From QVMG01 sp032073245 (lineage in GTDB: Bacteria; Bacteroidota; Bacteroidia; Bacteroidales; Tannerellaceae): a stretch of 64,000 nt of DNA. Of the stretch, positions 32,327 through 40,899 are shown one piece after another; positions within the stretch are counted from its first letter, which is position 1; each line of letters opens with the position of its first letter. The notes under the pieces were generated by a model. That model had not been told where the DNA came from, did no database searches, and saw nothing but the letters and a program-made list of their open reading frames with translations. The stretch lies in NCBI GenBank assembly GCA_032073245.1, contig DAMANX010000008.1:1-64000 (forward strand). Reading direction: 5' to 3'. Both the position numbers and the translations under genes were made by a program.

Positions 32327-33238
32327 TTAGTTAACTTCACCAATTCCACCATGGATAGAACCGTCCCATTTATTGTCCAATGTTATTTCAAAGCTCATGT
32401 TTCCATCATTGAAGGTTGTTGTGATTTCAATCAATTGATTTCGTATGACATTCAGTGTGTCACTTACCATTTGAGTTAAGTATGGACTGTCAATCCCATC
32501 ACGATACAAACTAAGATAAAACGCCGATCTTTCATTAGTAGGGCTAGGGAATGTCCCAATTACATAATCTGGACTTTCTTCATCAGCCTGGCGTGTTACT
32601 ACTTTACTGATGGTGTATCGTCTGTCAGTTTCAAGTACTTCTTTGTAATCACCTGTAACCCATTTTTGGCCTGTCACATTTTTCATCGCAACACCAATTC
32701 CGGCAATATCGCTCGGCATGTTTACAAATTTGTAACGAATGACTCCATGGGCACGAGATAAACCTACTTCATAAGTTTTAACTTCATTCGGGCGAACAGT
32801 AAATGGAAAAACGCTTGTGAAATAGTCTTCTGTATCCATTGCACCCGGGTAAGTAATTACCAGGTTAGCCGCGTTAGCAGGATCTCCCGTTAAAGCTGTT
32901 TTGCTACTATTTCCAACTACTACCATTTCATAATTTCCAGGCTCCAAATCGGTATATTCCAATGTGAAACAATTGTTAGTGTTATTATCGAACTTATCTA
33001 TAACACGTTGCTCGAGTAGATTGTTTTCTTTATAAAGATAATAGCGTACGTGTTTAATACGGTCGCAAAACTTATCTTCTCTGTCATCCAGTGCATTCTG
33101 GGACTTGTTTTGAAACTTTTCAGCAAAAAAATGAAATGTCACCTTTTCTTCCGGACAGAGGGTCTCTCCGTCTTTGATACAACTTGAGAAAAGCGTAATA
33201 AACGCCATCAATACCAGGATGTTTATTTTAAAATTCAT
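32327..33238 (-). CDS. FimB/Mfa2 family fimbrial anchor subunit
   Basis: A 303-residue lipoprotein of the FimB/Mfa2 family, the anchor that ends pilus growth and holds type V fimbriae on the cell. The lipobox is in LVLMAFITLFSSCIKDG (Cys about residue 20). Family features are CPEEKVTFHFFAEKFQNK, VRYYLYKENNLLEQR, FTLEYTDLEPGNYEMVVVGN and RAHGVIRYKFVNMPSDI. The transthyretin-like fold is shared with fimbrillins. It is the fifth gene of the operon, 15 bp after the preceding lipoprotein gene and just before the DUF3575 gene. Its Cys is acylated and the next residue is Ile, which does not exclude surface export. Confidence 0.88.
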   Translation of the reverse strand: MNFKINILVLMAFITLFSSCIKDGETLCPEEKVTFHFFAEKFQNKSQNALDDREDKFCDRIKHVRYYLYKENNLLEQRVIDKFDNNTNNCFTLEYTDLEPGNYEMVVVGNSSKTALTGDPANAANLVITYPGAMDTEDYFTSVFPFTVRPNEVKTYEVGLSRAHGVIRYKFVNMPSDIAGIGVAMKNVTGQKWVTGDYKEVLETDRRYTISKVVTRQADEESPDYVIGTFPSPTNERSAFYLSLYRDGIDSPYLTQMVSDTLNVIRNQLIEITTTFNDGNMSFEITLDNKWDGSIHGGIGEVN

Positions 33239-33253
33239 AGTGTTTATTTTTAA

Positions 33254-34420
33254 TTATTGCAGATATTCAGCTGAAGGACTTAGCAATGGAACAGATGAGG
33301 CTGGCTTGCCATTTTCATCTGTTACTACAATCAGATCTATTAAAAGGTTATCCCCTTCAACATTATCTCCTGCCCGAAGGATGATTCCATTAATTTTATT
33401 ATCCTGAATCATTAATCCAGGAATATCATCAAAATAATGATGGTACTGATTATTACTTTGAAATGTAATATCAATATCATTCATTGTAAACTCTACATCT
33501 CGTCCCGGTTTAGTGAAAAAGTGAATAGCAAAAACACGGCCTCCTGAATAAGGGAGAAAATAGGACTCAGAATTGTTTGCAAGAAGAGAAGTGTTTTGAG
33601 TAATACCACAGTACATCATTCGTTCTATAGGATTACTTTCGTCATAATATGGATTTCCCCAAAGGTCAAGCCCATTGCAGAAAACATCGTTAGTAGCGGT
33701 CATTTCACTTACAATCTGATGTTCCATACCAAACGTACCAAAGTTCCTATCTCCGGCTGAAGGGTCATCAAGCAATGCAACGCGGAAACGGCCAACACGA
33801 CGTATGAGGTCAATTGTTCCAAATGGGGCTTGTGGCTGTCCATGTAAATCTTCTTGTTTTTTTATTGTAAATGATGTATGTCCTGAGAAGATCTCAGCTC
33901 CTAAATAAAGCCGTCCGTTAATTGCATAACTTTCGGTACCTGTCCTATATCCACAGAGAGCCTGTGGATTTTCTTCATCTATTTGAATAATTGATCCTTC
34001 AAATATATAGGGTTCCCAATTGATAAAATTCGGATTGATAATTACTGTTAAATGATAATCACCCGGACGTAATGTAAGTGAGATAGGGTTGAGTTGACTG
34101 GATTCCGTAAGATTTAAACGTGCATATTTTGAATCATTGGTTAATTGAAGTGATAATAACGAGTCGATAACCCAATAATTCTCAAATTTCTTGAAAAGAA
34201 TAGCGCTGTATAAATTGTCCGTCTTAACAACAGTTTCTTCCATAGCAGCACGCATGGGAATATACTCAGTTGAATGTTGGATATCTGTCATTGACAATCC
34301 AAATGTAACAGTTACTTTTTCATCATTGCCCGTATCGGTTCGTAAGGACATCTTTTCCTCATCACTACATGCAGTAAAGATGAGTAGTATAGCTGTAAAT
34401 ATATATGCTAATTGTTTCAT
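33254..34420 (-). CDS. Fimbrial lipoprotein, tip or accessory subunit (388 aa)
   Basis: A lipoprotein with the lipobox in YIFTAILLIFTACSDEE (Cys about residue 18) and a two-domain fimbrillin-like pattern: DEKVTVTFGLSMTDI, then TDNLYSAILFKKFENYWV, then SLTLRPGDYHLTVIINPNF. The second half carries RRVGRFRVALLDDPSA and ends with LIVVTDENGKPASSVPLLSP. I recognise the superfamily (FimB/Mfa2 and fimbrillin-like) but not a precise subunit. Its place between the Cys/His-rich lipoprotein and the anchor suggests a minor or tip component. Gaps are 15-20 bp on both sides. Arg is scarce near the N-terminus but present in the RTDTGND segment, where Rgp-type cleavage occurs in Porphyromonas; whether that applies here is open. 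Confidence 0.78.
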   Translation of the reverse strand: MKQLAYIFTAILLIFTACSDEEKMSLRTDTGNDEKVTVTFGLSMTDIQHSTEYIPMRAAMEETVVKTDNLYSAILFKKFENYWVIDSLLSLQLTNDSKYARLNLTESSQLNPISLTLRPGDYHLTVIINPNFINWEPYIFEGSIIQIDEENPQALCGYRTGTESYAINGRLYLGAEIFSGHTSFTIKKQEDLHGQPQAPFGTIDLIRRVGRFRVALLDDPSAGDRNFGTFGMEHQIVSEMTATNDVFCNGLDLWGNPYYDESNPIERMMYCGITQNTSLLANNSESYFLPYSGGRVFAIHFFTKPGRDVEFTMNDIDITFQSNNQYHHYFDDIPGLMIQDNKINGIILRAGDNVEGDNLLIDLIVVTDENGKPASSVPLLSPSAEYLQ

Positions 34421-34440
34421 TGTTTGATAATTGTTAATTA

Positions 34441-35622
34441 TTAATCATTCGATTTCCAGTCAAATGCCATATTGAGATCTCCGGATGTACTTACATCAAT
34501 AATACGGTCATAACGAATAGCAGCTTTGTTTACAGTATACATATTAGGCATTATACTTAACAACTCGTTTGCATTTTCGCCCGGTAAATTCAAAACTATA
34601 CTTCTTTGTTCGTAGCCACAGGATGGGGTATGTGTATGTACGGGTATTGTACACTTAAGAGGTTTGCTCTCATCCGAATTCTCATGACAATATTTTGTGT
34701 GAACATGCACTAACTGGCCACATTGTGCAGTAGTATCATAATAACGGAACACGGCCTTAACCTGTACGATTTTATCTGTAGGAAAACCAAATATTCCTCC
34801 AATCCTCACACTTCCGGAGGTTCCTACAGCTGCAGGGGTTAAAAACGGATTATTTTCGTCTGCTATTTCAGATATAGGTACACGCCAGAATTCGTCCTGT
34901 GTTACAATAGGATATGTTACTTGAATATCTTCTGTATGTGTGGACAATGGTACAACTTCTCCTGATTCAGTAAAACTGATCATGTTTGTTAATCCGCTAT
35001 AGGTTACTTCTATTTCATCAACCCGGTCGAGGACCGAGAGTACTTCTTCATTTTGAATATCTTCGGGATCATTTATGCTTTCTCCCCGGTAAATATCTAA
35101 TACTAACTGTCCAACCAACCGTTGCATTTTTCCGGAAATAAGACGGGATTCTTCAATTTCTGCTGATGTTTTGTCAATTATACCATACCAAAACTCACTG
35201 GAAACTAAGGTCGGATCCTCCACGGAAATACGAACATTTTCCCACAATTCTCCAGCTGGGTTCAAAGATTCACGTAAATGGTTTTCAATACTGATATCAT
35301 TTGATTCCGGAAGAGAAATGAAAAGAAAGCGATAATCAGTATCCGTCCAGTCACTTGTGTTATATGTGAGCAGTCTGGAATTCTTTCCTGTTAATTGAAT
35401 ACTATCCTTTAGACTATATTTTTCGTTACCAGTTTTACCAAATTTATAAACAACACATTTAGCATCTTCGGCTAAATCAGCAATTTCTGCACGGATGTTA
35501 AGTGGGAGTTCATTTATGTCACCTGTTACTCCGGTATTAGTGTCTGCCGGATTGGTACATGCAAATAAAAACCAACATCCTATAGCTATTGCTATAAATG
35601 ATATGCATTTTTTCTTTTTCAT
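34441..35622 (-). CDS. Fimbrial lipoprotein with a Cys/His double-hairpin insert
   Basis: A 393-residue lipoprotein (lipobox in AIAIGCWFLFAC, Cys22) with fimbrillin-like spacing: LPLNIRAEIADL, VYKFGKTGNEKYSL, then RLISGKMQRLVGQLVLDIYRG. Near the C-terminus an insert holds two similar units: C301-x4-H306-x-H308-x3-C312-H313 (CGQLVHVHTKYCH) and C324-x4-H329-x-H331-x3-C335 (CTIPVHTHTPSC). Eight or more Cys and His ligands suggest two metal sites or disulfide-plus-metal loops, which is rare in fimbrillins and recalls the HTH-x-x-C repeats of Gram-positive surface proteins. The rest looks beta-rich (SIVLNLPGENANELLSIMP). Its role could be a tip adhesin or metal-responsive subunit; the precise function is unknown. 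Confidence 0.75.
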   Translation of the reverse strand: MKKKKCISFIAIAIGCWFLFACTNPADTNTGVTGDINELPLNIRAEIADLAEDAKCVVYKFGKTGNEKYSLKDSIQLTGKNSRLLTYNTSDWTDTDYRFLFISLPESNDISIENHLRESLNPAGELWENVRISVEDPTLVSSEFWYGIIDKTSAEIEESRLISGKMQRLVGQLVLDIYRGESINDPEDIQNEEVLSVLDRVDEIEVTYSGLTNMISFTESGEVVPLSTHTEDIQVTYPIVTQDEFWRVPISEIADENNPFLTPAAVGTSGSVRIGGIFGFPTDKIVQVKAVFRYYDTTAQCGQLVHVHTKYCHENSDESKPLKCTIPVHTHTPSCGYEQRSIVLNLPGENANELLSIMPNMYTVNKAAIRYDRIIDVSTSGDLNMAFDWKSND

Positions 35623-35642
35623 CGTCTTATAGTTTTAAATCA

Positions 35643-36590
35643 TTATTCCCAGATGCCATTATCTCCCAAATCTTCATTGTCTTCCATTTCAATGGTTTCC
35701 ACAGTTACCCTCAAAGTTCCTTCATCAATAGGATCTTCACCTTCCAACCAGAATGTAACTTCCAGTTTGCGATTTCTTTCCAGAGGGCCATTTACTGTTT
35801 TTGTAAAAGCCGGTATATCACTATCTGGTCCGGGAGTATATGTTACCGTCACTATTGCATCTTCACCGGTTTCGGAAGGAAATAAAAATGGGCCGGTGTA
35901 AGAAGTTATCGTTTCGTTGGTCAATGCTTCAGTAAGGATTACGCGTGTTTTTGAACTTCCGATACCACCATTCACTCCAGCTGATGCACCGACTCCGTGA
36001 ATATCTATATCAAGTGTGCCAAAATTCATGGCTCTTGTTTTTACTCCACCAGTTCTTGTATCGGGATTTTCGGGGTTGCCTTTTCTGAAATGTACCATTA
36101 CCTGACTTACAGCTCTGGTTAGAGTGTTATTTACTGTCGTAGCTGCCTGAATAGGATAGGAGAGGTTCGCCATATCAAATGTTTCCGGCAACCAGATTTC
36201 GTCGGTTGGTAAAATATATCCTTCGCCATTTATGTCATCTGCACGACCATTCCATAATATATGTTCAAAGGCAACTGCAGGACTCATTTCAGCAGGGAAC
36301 ATGTCACAGTAAAGTTTCTGACTCTTATAGAAAAGGAATTTATAATCACCGTTTTCAAGCTGAACTTTTATACGTCCATTTTCATCCCATCCGGAATTAA
36401 TTGTAGATAAGTGCATAAATCCGTTATCATCCTGTTTGAATACAAAAACTTCCACGTCATTTGCGCCGTTTGCATCCAGAGTCACCGCTCGTGTTCGTAA
36501 GGAATTATCAATTTCCTCCGTTTTATTTTCATTTGAACATGCTACTGCAAAAAGGCATAGTAAGCATGGTAATAAATGTATAACTTTCAT
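35643..36590 (-). CDS. Fimbrillin-like lipoprotein (315 aa)
   Basis: A lipoprotein with lipobox LLCLFAVACSNE (Cys about residue 18) and a short acidic stretch. The fimbrillin-like start is NDVEVFVFKQDDNGFMHLST, with KVQLENGDYKFLFYKSQKLY, the pattern of Mfa/FimA N-terminal domains, followed by the C-terminal domain (RAVSQVMVHFRKGNPENPD). The RTRAV at about residues 32-36 resembles the Arg-cleavage site that frees fimbrillins in Porphyromonas. It ends NRKLEVTFWLEGEDPIDEG and a short tail. It is second in the operon, 20 bp before the Cys/His-rich gene and 52 bp after the first gene. Probably a shaft or minor subunit. Confidence 0.8.
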   Translation of the reverse strand: MKVIHLLPCLLCLFAVACSNENKTEEIDNSLRTRAVTLDANGANDVEVFVFKQDDNGFMHLSTINSGWDENGRIKVQLENGDYKFLFYKSQKLYCDMFPAEMSPAVAFEHILWNGRADDINGEGYILPTDEIWLPETFDMANLSYPIQAATTVNNTLTRAVSQVMVHFRKGNPENPDTRTGGVKTRAMNFGTLDIDIHGVGASAGVNGGIGSSKTRVILTEALTNETITSYTGPFLFPSETGEDAIVTVTYTPGPDSDIPAFTKTVNGPLERNRKLEVTFWLEGEDPIDEGTLRVTVETIEMEDNEDLGDNGIWE

Positions 36591-36642
36591 TACTATATGG
36601 GTTTTGGTTTCTTTTTATGATTTTGTAAGAAGTGAAATTTTA

Positions 36643-37893
36643 TTACAGGATGGGTTCTGTTACATGATTACTTTCATCCCAATCATCGATCACTACTACC
36701 TGGACATCTATAGCAAAGTCAGGATCTGGTCCGGGAGGAGTAGGGGGTACAGGAGGTACCGGAGGATCCGGGTCTTCCGGATCCGGATCTATAGGATCGG
36801 GATCTGTTCCGAATAAATGATCATTCCTTAATACGTATACTTTGATAAGAGTTACCTTGTTCTGTTCCAAGGGAATCAAATTATCATTTTCATCATACCA
36901 GATGTTGATTGTCTTTGCAACCCCTCCTCTGTTTGTGATAGAAGGTGCAACATAAAGTTGTAAACCGGCTGTTTTTGTATTTATTGGATTAGGAAGCATA
37001 TAAGTTCCAAAAACGTGTGCAGAACCGTTGATTATATCGATTGTCTGAACAGAATCGAATCTGAAATAGTCGTCATCTCCAATAGAAGTCCTTTGATCAT
37101 TGGTTCCTACCGTAACTCCGTTTTGTGATAAATAAGGAGCGTTGATAGTTGCATTAATTACACCGTTTTGTGGTTGTCCCATCAATGTCATACGATTAGG
37201 AATATCACGGAAACGAAGTTCCATTTTGCCTAAACCGAGTTGCCCAAATATATCCTGCCCTACAGGATAAGGCTCTTCAATATATATATTACCTTCTTTG
37301 CGGGCTTTTATAAACATTACATCGACACGGGCTACTGCACGATGAATGGTGTCTTTAATAGATTGGCTTTGCTTACCCAAGGCATCAATACTAAAAGAAG
37401 CCAATTCTTCTACCGGACGTATCGGCAAAAATATTTCAGGCAAAGCATTGCCTGTCGAGGGGGCAGTAATATAACTAAACCCCAAATTTTCATTTAATAA
37501 GGGTTGATCTAAAAAAGAGAGGGCGATGTTATCGCTGGAATTCAGCCCATAAGTGGGGATAAATTTATAATTTCCGGCTTCCAGCATAACATCCCCTCTC
37601 CAGGTTTTGGTTAGAGAATTATAATTGATGTCAGGGAAAGTGATAGATCTTGAGAATTTATAATCCGTACCGTTATTGTCCAGTTTATAAGCATAGACTT
37701 TTAAGCCATTTGCTACATAAGAAGGAGTATATGCACGTGTCTCAACTATAGCCGAAGAAGCTGACGCTATCTCGAGGCTAACCGGTATCACAGTCTCTGC
37801 ATCTTTTATTGATACATTTCTTTCATCATCATTACAGGCGGCCATACCTATTACAGCTGCAGTTGTAAAAAGCAGTAAACGTAAATCTTTCAT
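36643..37893 (-). CDS. Fimbrillin-like lipoprotein with Asp/Pro linker, first gene of operon
   Basis: A 416-residue lipoprotein with lipobox TTAAVIGMAAC (Cys20). The N-terminal domain (VIPVSLEIASASSAIVETRA, then GLKVYAYKLDNNGTDYKF and GNYKFIPTYGLN) and the C-terminal one (DTIHRAVARVDVMFIKAR, VTLIKVYVLRNDHLF) give the two-domain fimbrillin fold. Near residues 363-393 a long Asp/Pro-rich linker (PDPEDPDPPVPPVPP) separates a short final segment (FAIDVQVVVIDDWDESN) that could be an exchangeable donor strand. ETRAY may be a maturation site. First gene, directly below the candidate invertible region at 37904-38055, so its expression may switch. The role as main subunit is inferred from place and fold only. 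Confidence 0.8.
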   Translation of the reverse strand: MKDLRLLLFTTAAVIGMAACNDDERNVSIKDAETVIPVSLEIASASSAIVETRAYTPSYVANGLKVYAYKLDNNGTDYKFSRSITFPDINYNSLTKTWRGDVMLEAGNYKFIPTYGLNSSDNIALSFLDQPLLNENLGFSYITAPSTGNALPEIFLPIRPVEELASFSIDALGKQSQSIKDTIHRAVARVDVMFIKARKEGNIYIEEPYPVGQDIFGQLGLGKMELRFRDIPNRMTLMGQPQNGVINATINAPYLSQNGVTVGTNDQRTSIGDDDYFRFDSVQTIDIINGSAHVFGTYMLPNPINTKTAGLQLYVAPSITNRGGVAKTINIWYDENDNLIPLEQNKVTLIKVYVLRNDHLFGTDPDPIDPDPEDPDPPVPPVPPTPPGPDPDFAIDVQVVVIDDWDESNHVTEPIL

Positions 37894-37903
37894 GTCTAAT
37901 TCA

Positions 37904-38055
37904 ATTAATCGTATACTTATTTTTGATTATTTCGGTTAATAAGAAATAAAAAATAGAAGTAATACTTTAATTATTTATATGTTTTGGTTTTGTCTCCTAA
38001 TAACAGGAGGTAATGAAATAATGTTTATCTGTTTTACTTAAAATATACGATTAAT
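37904..38055. promoter_or_regulatory. Candidate invertible segment upstream of the fimbrial operon
   Basis: A 12-bp perfect inverted repeat, ATTAATCGTATA (37904-37915) and TATACGATTAAT (38044-38055), extending to 15 bp with one mismatch, frames a 128-bp AT-rich segment 11 bp before the first fimbrial gene. Bacteroidales surface genes are often controlled by such invertons. The reading strand toward the fimbrial genes has no clear TAnnTTTG in this orientation; the other strand has TATGTTTT near 37979, so the present state may be OFF. The rest of the 450-bp gap 37894-38343 holds a GGTAAG/CTTACC hairpin (38162-38181) and no gene. Confidence 0.45.
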
Positions 38056-38265
38056 AAAGGAAAATGCGTCTGTTTTGTGGTTGTGAATATATATTATTTG
38101 AATGTTAATATTGAATGGTTTGAGATTCTATGTTATTCAGATAAAATAGGAAGTTATTTTGAGGTAAGATTCTGTGCTTACCATAATAAACCTAAGCACC
38201 ATGGCGCAGCATATTGTGATTAACTTTCATCTTTATTTACACAATCAATCGGTTAAAAAATGTTT

Positions 38266-38297
38266 TCCCAGCTGATGTGTTTTCTTTTGCACTGGGA
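38266..38297 (-). terminator. Hairpin after the RlmI-like operon
   Basis: TCCCAG (38266-38271) pairs with CTGGGA (38292-38297), with a TG/CA extension. On the minus strand it is followed by AAAACATTTTTTAA. It lies about 47 bp past the last gene of the operon. Confidence 0.55.
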
Positions 38298-38343
38298 TAT
38301 TTATTTTTTATTATTTGAGTTCGTCAGAATGATATTTGTCAAT

Positions 38344-39528
38344 TTATTCTACGTAGAGAACAAGTCCTTTCAGATATTCTCCTTCCGGATGATAAATGTT
38401 AACAGGATGGTCGGCCGGTTGGGTAAGTTGATGCAAGATCCTAACACTACGGCCTGATTGAGCTGCAGCACTAAAGACTGCAAGCCTGAAATCAACTTTA
38501 CTAACTACCTGAGAACAGGAAAAAGTGAAGAGAATACCTCCCGGCTTAATCTTTTCAAAAGCAATAGCATTAAGTTTACGGTAGCCTTGTAATGCATTTC
38601 GTAAGACATTACGATGCTTAGCAAAAGCAGGAGGATCTAACACTATTAAATCGTAATTGTCCCCCATATTATCCAAAAACTTAAAAGCATCTTCTGCATA
38701 GGCTGTATGGCGTGGATCATTGGGGAAGTTGAGCGATACATTCTTTTCTGTTAAAGAAATGGCTTTTGCGGAACTGTCCACGGAATGAACAAGTTTTGCT
38801 TCTCCGCGCATAGCATAAAAAGAGAATCCTCCGGTATAACAAAACATATTTAATACAGATTTGTCTTTTGCATAGTACTCAAGAAGAGAACGATTTTCCC
38901 TTTGGTCAACAAAGAAACCTGTTTTTTGTCCTTTTAACCAGTCCACATAAAAATGTAAGCCGTTTTCTATTGCCTGATCTTCTATCTGTCCACCATACAG
39001 ATAGCCATCTTCACTTCCTAAATTTGCTTTATATGGTAAGGTGGTTTCCGATTTATAGTAGATGTTTTGGATATTTTTACCGAGAACTGCTACTAACGCA
39101 TCGGCGACGTGTTGGCGAGCATGATGCATTCCCACAGAATGTGCTTGCATAACGGCTGTATGTGCATAAATATCAACAATTAAACCCGGCAGGTTATCTC
39201 CTTCTCCATGGATTAATCTATACGTGTTATTGTTTTCAACTTCTGCAAGTTTTAACGTTTTTCGTAAAGAATAGGCTGTTGCTATACGCTCCTCCCAGAA
39301 TTTAGCATCTATGGATATCGGTTTGAAAGAAAGTACCCGAACGGCAATACTGCCGATTTGATAATGGCCGATTGCCAGAAATTTTTGATTTGCTCCATAT
39401 ACTTCCACCAGATCACCTTCTTCAGGTTTGCCTTCAATAGTTTGAATAGCGCCTGAAAATATCCAGGGATGGAAACGTAATAGAGATTCTTCTTTTTTAG
39501 GTTTAAGAAATACCTTACAGTAGCTCAT
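38344..39528 (-). CDS. rlmI: RlmI-like 23S rRNA (cytosine-C5) methyltransferase
   Basis: A 394-residue SAM-dependent methyltransferase of the RlmI/YccW class, which in E. coli makes m5C1962 in 23S rRNA. The N-terminal PUA domain has SLLRFHPWIFSGAIQTIEG and GDLVEVYGANQKFLAIGHYQ. An EEHD-like middle domain follows, then the Rossmann domain with YVDWLKGQKTGFFVDQRENR, the SAM loop VLNMFCYTGGFSFYAM, the acidic VHSVDSSAKA and the catalytic motif LIVLDPPAFAK, plus FTFSCSQVVS near the end (its Cys is a candidate nucleophile). Length and order of domains fit. The start overlaps the exonuclease gene stop by 4 bases (ATGA), so translation is coupled. Confidence 0.92.
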   Translation of the reverse strand: MSYCKVFLKPKKEESLLRFHPWIFSGAIQTIEGKPEEGDLVEVYGANQKFLAIGHYQIGSIAVRVLSFKPISIDAKFWEERIATAYSLRKTLKLAEVENNNTYRLIHGEGDNLPGLIVDIYAHTAVMQAHSVGMHHARQHVADALVAVLGKNIQNIYYKSETTLPYKANLGSEDGYLYGGQIEDQAIENGLHFYVDWLKGQKTGFFVDQRENRSLLEYYAKDKSVLNMFCYTGGFSFYAMRGEAKLVHSVDSSAKAISLTEKNVSLNFPNDPRHTAYAEDAFKFLDNMGDNYDLIVLDPPAFAKHRNVLRNALQGYRKLNAIAFEKIKPGGILFTFSCSQVVSKVDFRLAVFSAAAQSGRSVRILHQLTQPADHPVNIYHPEGEYLKGLVLYVE

Positions 39529-40109
39529 TGTCGGGGATTCAGATGATTATATATTTTAAGACATGCCCATGCATCAAGTGCAGCGTATTTTTGTTGGGGT
39601 TCGGTAAGTATATCAGCATCCCAGTTGGTAAGGCGTTGTCCTTTCGAAATCTTTTTATTGAAAAGAATTGCGTATATTTTCTGTAAACTGGCATCCTCAA
39701 TACCAAAACTACCCACATAATTCTGTAGATCAAGAAATCTTTTTGGAGTTACTTCAGTTCGCTTACGAATGGCGCCGAAGTCGTCGCGTAAAGAAAGTCC
39801 TACTTTTAATATATCCTCGTTTTTAAGTAGGTTTTCAAGGCAGGGAGGTATACCTATAAAATTTAATCTAAAAAGAAAACAAGCCTCTTCAGTTGAAATC
39901 TGCATCAGAGAAATTTTATAGCGTTGTCCTTTTTTAAAACTGGGACGAGTTTCTGTGTCAAACCCCAGACGATCAAATTCAAGTAGATAATCCACGGCTT
40001 TTATAGCATCTTTTTCATTTGTGATTGAAATGATGCGTCCGGTGAATTCTTCAATCTCCAAACCGGCTATTTCTTCTTTACTTATTGTATGTGCGTATTG
40101 TTGTATCAT
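39525..40109 (-). CDS. 3'-5' exonuclease, RNase D / DEDD family
   Basis: A 194-residue protein with the DEDD exonuclease fold. Motif I is LGFDTETRPSF, with its D-x-E metal ligands. Motif II falls in DILKVGLSLRDDFGAIRKR, including the DLQNYVGSFGIEDAS part that follows, and motif III in KYAALDAWACLKIYNHL (Y-x3-D). The QRLTNWDADILTEPQQKYAALDAW segment is typical of RNase D and Werner-type nucleases. There is no HRDC domain, so it is a minimal family member that probably trims RNA ends or acts on single strands. ATGA overlaps on both sides tie it to the rlmI-like and DUF5063 genes, pointing to rRNA handling. Substrate unknown. Confidence 0.88.
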   Translation of the reverse strand: MIQQYAHTISKEEIAGLEIEEFTGRIISITNEKDAIKAVDYLLEFDRLGFDTETRPSFKKGQRYKISLMQISTEEACFLFRLNFIGIPPCLENLLKNEDILKVGLSLRDDFGAIRKRTEVTPKRFLDLQNYVGSFGIEDASLQKIYAILFNKKISKGQRLTNWDADILTEPQQKYAALDAWACLKIYNHLNPRQ

Positions 40110-40663
40110 GCTTCTACTTCTTCCGTTTCCAGGTTTTCATCTTCATCATACCTGATATTATGCAATGCTTTTAAGGCATTTAATGTTTGTTGACCCCAAT
40201 ATCCACAGAAATTAGTATAGCAAAGAGCAATAGCTTCTTTCATAACCTCTTCATAGCCTTGCCTGAAGAGCGAAACAAAATTGCCTACATCCTGATAAAT
40301 ATCAGCCAGGTTTTCGGATATGAAAGCAGCAATAGGAGTATCACTGTATTGCATATCCGGATGAAATGTTTCCAGATATGTATCTTTTTCTCCCAATAAT
40401 CCGGCGATACGGATACGTACGGATTCATACATGTCTTCAGTAACCGTTAATTCTGGTTCCGCTTCTTCATCCGGTTCAATATGCGGGAGTAGTGCTGCTT
40501 TAATATAGAGCAATGGTAATAGTTTAGTAGCTTTATCAACAAAATCAAAACGTTCCGTTTGTCCGGCTGATTCAACAAATGTACAGTACTCTAATGCTAT
40601 AGTGACAAACTCCAGTGTATCGCGTGCATAAATAGGGTTATTTTCCTTCTCCACTTCCTTCAA
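40106..40663 (-). CDS. DUF5063 domain-containing protein
   Basis: A 185-residue, mostly helical, acidic protein: YARDTLEFVTIALEYCTFVE, TKLLPLLYIKAALLP, ESVRIRIAGLLGEKDTYLE and AFISENLADIYQDVGNFVSL. DUF5063 proteins occur beside the 3'-5' exonuclease and RlmI-like genes in Bacteroidales, with overlapping ORFs as here, so it may be a partner of the exonuclease. No catalytic motif is seen, and no signal peptide or membrane segment, so it should be cytosolic. It is the first gene of the operon (start 40661-40663). The name comes from context and pattern; the function is unknown. Confidence 0.8.
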   Translation of the reverse strand: MKEVEKENNPIYARDTLEFVTIALEYCTFVESAGQTERFDFVDKATKLLPLLYIKAALLPHIEPDEEAEPELTVTEDMYESVRIRIAGLLGEKDTYLETFHPDMQYSDTPIAAFISENLADIYQDVGNFVSLFRQGYEEVMKEAIALCYTNFCGYWGQQTLNALKALHNIRYDEDENLETEEVEA

Positions 40664-40845
40664 TTACCTGTCTTAAATGATCAAACAGGTGCAAAAGTAA
40701 GAAATATTATTGTTATTACTTCAATTATAGATAAGAGAATGTAGTAGAGATATTTCTTTTTTTTGTTGATGTTTCTATCAAGCCTATTGCATGAATATAC
40801 CAGTCGATAATTGTTGACGGAATATGTTTTTTCAATAATTCTGTT

Positions 40846-40853
40846 TACCTTTG
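40846..40853 (+). promoter_or_regulatory. -7 box of ftsK
   Basis: TACCTTTG, a match to TAnnTTTG, 46 bp before the ftsK ATG. The leader contains a small TATCGG/CCGATA hairpin. A T-rich tract at 40824-40832 is the only -33 candidate. Confidence 0.6.
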
Positions 40854-40899
40854 TAGGTTATTATCGGAGAGTATCCCGATATTAGATAATCGAGTAAGA

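Noticed and set aside
36643..37893. Symbols fimA or mfa1 for the fimbrial lipoproteins
   Set aside because: Only the general fold and operon place are recognisable; naming a subunit would go beyond the evidence.
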